This document shows positions 6,038 through 6,993 of a DNA stretch of 6,993 nt, piece by piece. Source of the DNA: Halobacteriales archaeon QS_9_67_15 (lineage in GTDB: Archaea > Halobacteriota > Halobacteria > Halobacteriales > Haloarculaceae); NCBI GenBank assembly GCA_003023165.1, contig PXSD01000071.1, positions 8,137-15,129 of the forward strand, written 5' to 3'. The notes under the pieces were generated by a model, which saw only the letters and a program-made list of their open reading frames with translations, made no database searches and had not been told where the DNA came from. How positions within the stretch are numbered: the first letter of the stretch is position 1; each line of letters begins with the position of its first letter. The translations under genes were made by a program, and so were the position numbers.

Positions 6038-6046
6038 CCTTAATGC
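6038..6046 (-). promoter_or_regulatory. Putative TATA box for the glycosyltransferase
   Basis: The minus strand reads GCATTAAGG, centred about 28 nt before the ATG at 6014, matching leaderless spacing. It sits in a 140-nt divergent region shared with rnp4. Confidence 0.45.
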
Positions 6047-6115
6047 GTTATCATCTCGGTCGCTACCACTCGACCGCGTCCGGCCCTGCCGTGAAACGAC
6101 CCGTGCCCGAACGCA

Positions 6116-6123
6116 AAGTATAC
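6116..6123 (+). promoter_or_regulatory. Putative TATA box for rnp4
   Basis: AAAGTATAC is centred about 35 nt before the ATG at 6155, predicting a leader of about 8 nt. GGGAGGT at 6136-6142 resembles a Shine-Dalgarno sequence 12 nt before the ATG, but would be excluded from a transcript starting near 6147. The two signals do not fit together, so one of them is probably not used. Confidence 0.4.
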
Positions 6124-6154
6124 CTGCCGCTCCCCGGGAGGTACGAACGACTGG

Positions 6155-6439
6155 ATGGACACAGAAACGATCGCCCGCGAGCGGATCGAGCGCCTCCGCG
6201 AACTCGCCGCTGAAGCCACGGCCGACGGTCGCGACGAGCGCGCGCGCCGCTACGTCCGCCGCGCGCGCCGCATCGCCGAGCGCAACCGGCTCGGACTGCC
6301 GCGCGAGTTCACCCGGTTCACCTGCGACCGCTGTGACGCCTACCTCCGTCCGGGCCGCAACGCTCGCGTTCGCCTCCAGGACGGACACGTCGTCGTGACC
6401 TGCGACTGCGGCGCTCACGCCCGCTACCCGTACGATTAA
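6155..6439 (+). CDS. rnp4: RNase P protein component 4 (Rpp21/Rnp4)
   Basis: This is the archaeal homologue of eukaryotic Rpp21. It pairs with Rpp29 and binds the specificity domain of RNase P RNA, helping to remove tRNA 5' leaders. The 94-residue protein has two basic N-terminal helices (IARERIERLRELAAEA, then RARRYVRRARRIAERNRL) and a zinc ribbon: LPREFTRFTCDRC (C57, C60), NARVRL, and VTCDCGAHARYPY (C83, C85). The order and the terminal RYPY match the family. The second Cys pair is C-x-C rather than the C-x2-C common in other archaea, which I think is a haloarchaeal feature but cannot confirm. A strong hairpin and the YhbY gene follow. Confidence 0.88.
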   Translation: MDTETIARERIERLRELAAEATADGRDERARRYVRRARRIAERNRLGLPREFTRFTCDRCDAYLRPGRNARVRLQDGHVVVTCDCGAHARYPYD

Positions 6440-6445
6440 GCGGTG

Positions 6446-6468
6446 TCTGTGGCCCGGTGTGCCACAGA
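6446..6468 (+). repeat. Strong hairpin between rnp4 and yhbY
   Basis: TCTGTGGC (6446-6453) and GCCACAGA (6461-6468) are perfect 8-bp complementary arms with a 7-nt loop, starting seven bases after the rnp4 stop codon. No T-tract follows directly, so it is not a standard terminator. It might mark an RNA 3' end, protect it from decay, or be a processing site. Confidence 0.6.
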
Positions 6469-6492
6469 TCGCGCCGGGAACTACCCGCAACC

Positions 6493-6499
6493 TTTGAAT
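6493..6499 (+). promoter_or_regulatory. Putative TATA box for yhbY
   Basis: CGCAACCTTTGAATTG contains TTTGAAT centred about 28 nt before the ATG at 6524, again leaderless spacing. It suggests yhbY and the downstream membrane protein gene are transcribed separately from rnp4. Confidence 0.4.
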
Positions 6500-6523
6500 T
6501 GTTTCGCTCTAAGGGGTAGTAAC

Positions 6524-6772
6524 ATGAGTGACGCGACTCGCGCACAGCGACTCCACGAACTCGACGTGACGGTCTGGGTCGGCAAGAACGGCCTCGACTC
6601 CGTCGAAGACGAACTCAACGACCAGCTAGCGGACGCCGAGTTCGTCAAGACGAAGTTCCTCAGAGCGGCACGGGGCGGCACGAACACCGAGGATCTCGCG
6701 GCGGAGCTGGCCGACCGAGTGAACGCCGACGTCGTCCGGACGCGAGGCCACACGGCAGTCTTCGAGCGATGA
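6524..6772 (+). CDS. YhbY/CRM-domain RNA-binding protein
   Basis: The 82-residue protein is a single CRM domain, an RNA-binding fold related to the C-terminal domain of IF3. Bacterial YhbY associates with pre-50S particles, and the archaeal versions are thought to have a ribosome-related role. Seen in the sequence: a first helix (RAQRLHEL), the strand and GxxG RNA-binding loop VTVWVGKNGLD (Gly20 and Gly23), a second helix (SVEDELNDQLADAE), then FVKTKFLRAARGG and the final strand ADVVRTRGHTAVFER. Length is normal for the family. I chose the ATG at 6524; the open frame begins earlier at 6443 but that part runs through the hairpin and promoter-like element and shows no homology. Its stop codon overlaps the next start (ATGA). 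Confidence 0.88.
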   Translation: MSDATRAQRLHELDVTVWVGKNGLDSVEDELNDQLADAEFVKTKFLRAARGGTNTEDLAAELADRVNADVVRTRGHTAVFER

Positions 6773-6993
6773 GCGGAGCCGCCGCGTCCGGACCGGTGCT
6801 CCAGGCCGCACCCGGGGAACCGTCGGGTGCGATCGCGAACGTGCTCGCCGACGGGCTCGGGCTGGACGCGCAGCTGGCCAACGCGCTCGGCTCCGCGATA
6901 ACGTTCGTCGTCGCGTTCGTCGCTCTCTACCTCCTAGGTCGTATCATCGTCATGCCGGTCTTCAGCCGCGTGTTCGCCGCTCGTGACCTCGAC
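6769..6993 (+). CDS. MscS-family mechanosensitive channel, N-terminal fragment (cut by window edge)
   Basis: The ATG at 6769 overlaps the yhbY stop by four bases and opens a frame with no stop to the window end (75 codons). The product has an Ala/Gly/Pro-rich N-terminus of about 40 residues, then a hydrophobic segment ITFVVAFVALYLLGRIIVMPV (about 44-64), and ends FAARDLD. A single early helix of the type VxxFVxLYLLGR followed by a basic turn and ARDxD resembles haloarchaeal MscS-like channels, which release solutes on hypo-osmotic shock; this is from memory and rests on a short fragment. The 4-base overlap implies translational coupling with yhbY. It could instead be another multi-pass membrane protein. 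Confidence 0.6.
   Translation, partial: MSGAAASGPVLQAAPGEPSGAIANVLADGLGLDAQLANALGSAITFVVAFVALYLLGRIIVMPVFSRVFAARDLD

Noticed and set aside
4953..6398. 481-codon open frame on the plus strand opposite the glycosyltransferase
   Set aside because: The opposite strand encodes a complete GT4 protein with all expected motifs. This frame also runs on through rnp4 out of phase, so it is a GC-bias artefact.
5333..6490. 385-codon minus-strand open frame covering rnp4
   Set aside because: It is antisense to rnp4 and out of frame with the glycosyltransferase, with repetitive Arg/Ser/Thr composition and no recognisable motif.
1..6993. CRISPR array, insertion sequence, integrase, attachment site or defence-system gene
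   Set aside because: I found no regularly spaced direct repeats, transposase-like proteins or defence-family motifs. The content is mostly core chromosomal genes.

Overview
The window is chromosomal DNA from a halophilic archaeon (class Halobacteria). The evidence is the high GC content, the strongly acidic proteins (GatC is almost one-third Asp/Glu), archaeal genes (TFB, the RNase P subunit Rpp21/Rnp4, a CRM/YhbY protein) and haloarchaeal promoters in which a TATA-like element lies about 28 nt before the ATG, as expected for leaderless mRNAs. I cannot name the genus with confidence.

Layout, left to right. Positions 1-95 (minus strand) hold the first 31 codons of a transcription factor B gene, cut by the window edge. 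A 366-nt divergent intergenic region follows, with two clean palindromes, one in the presumed tfb leader and one touching the gatC start. gatC and gatA (462-2124) encode two of the three subunits of the tRNA-dependent amidotransferase; gatB is not in the window. gatA has all three catalytic residues but carries an in-frame insert of about 24 codons that contains a perfect 8-bp inverted repeat and looks like an inserted repeat element. Next comes a winged-helix regulator with two Cys4 modules (2174-3061).

A photolyase/cryptochrome-family gene follows (3166-4630). It is broken: about 35-40 codons at the start of the FAD-binding domain are missing and the reading frame shifts at the same point, near 3910. 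A 45-residue hypothetical protein (4710-4847) converges with a GT4 glycosyltransferase on the minus strand (4911-6014).

The right end is an RNA-related cluster on the plus strand: rnp4 (RNase P protein), a strong hairpin, a YhbY/CRM RNA-binding protein, and, overlapping it by ATGA, the start of a membrane protein that looks like an MscS-type mechanosensitive channel, cut by the window edge.

Most of the content is housekeeping (transcription initiation, tRNA amidation, tRNA 5' processing, ribosome-associated RNA binding). I did not find a clear new multi-gene system. The most notable signals are the palindromic insert in gatA, the deletion-frameshift in the photolyase gene, and the palindromes at the tfb and gatC 5' ends.
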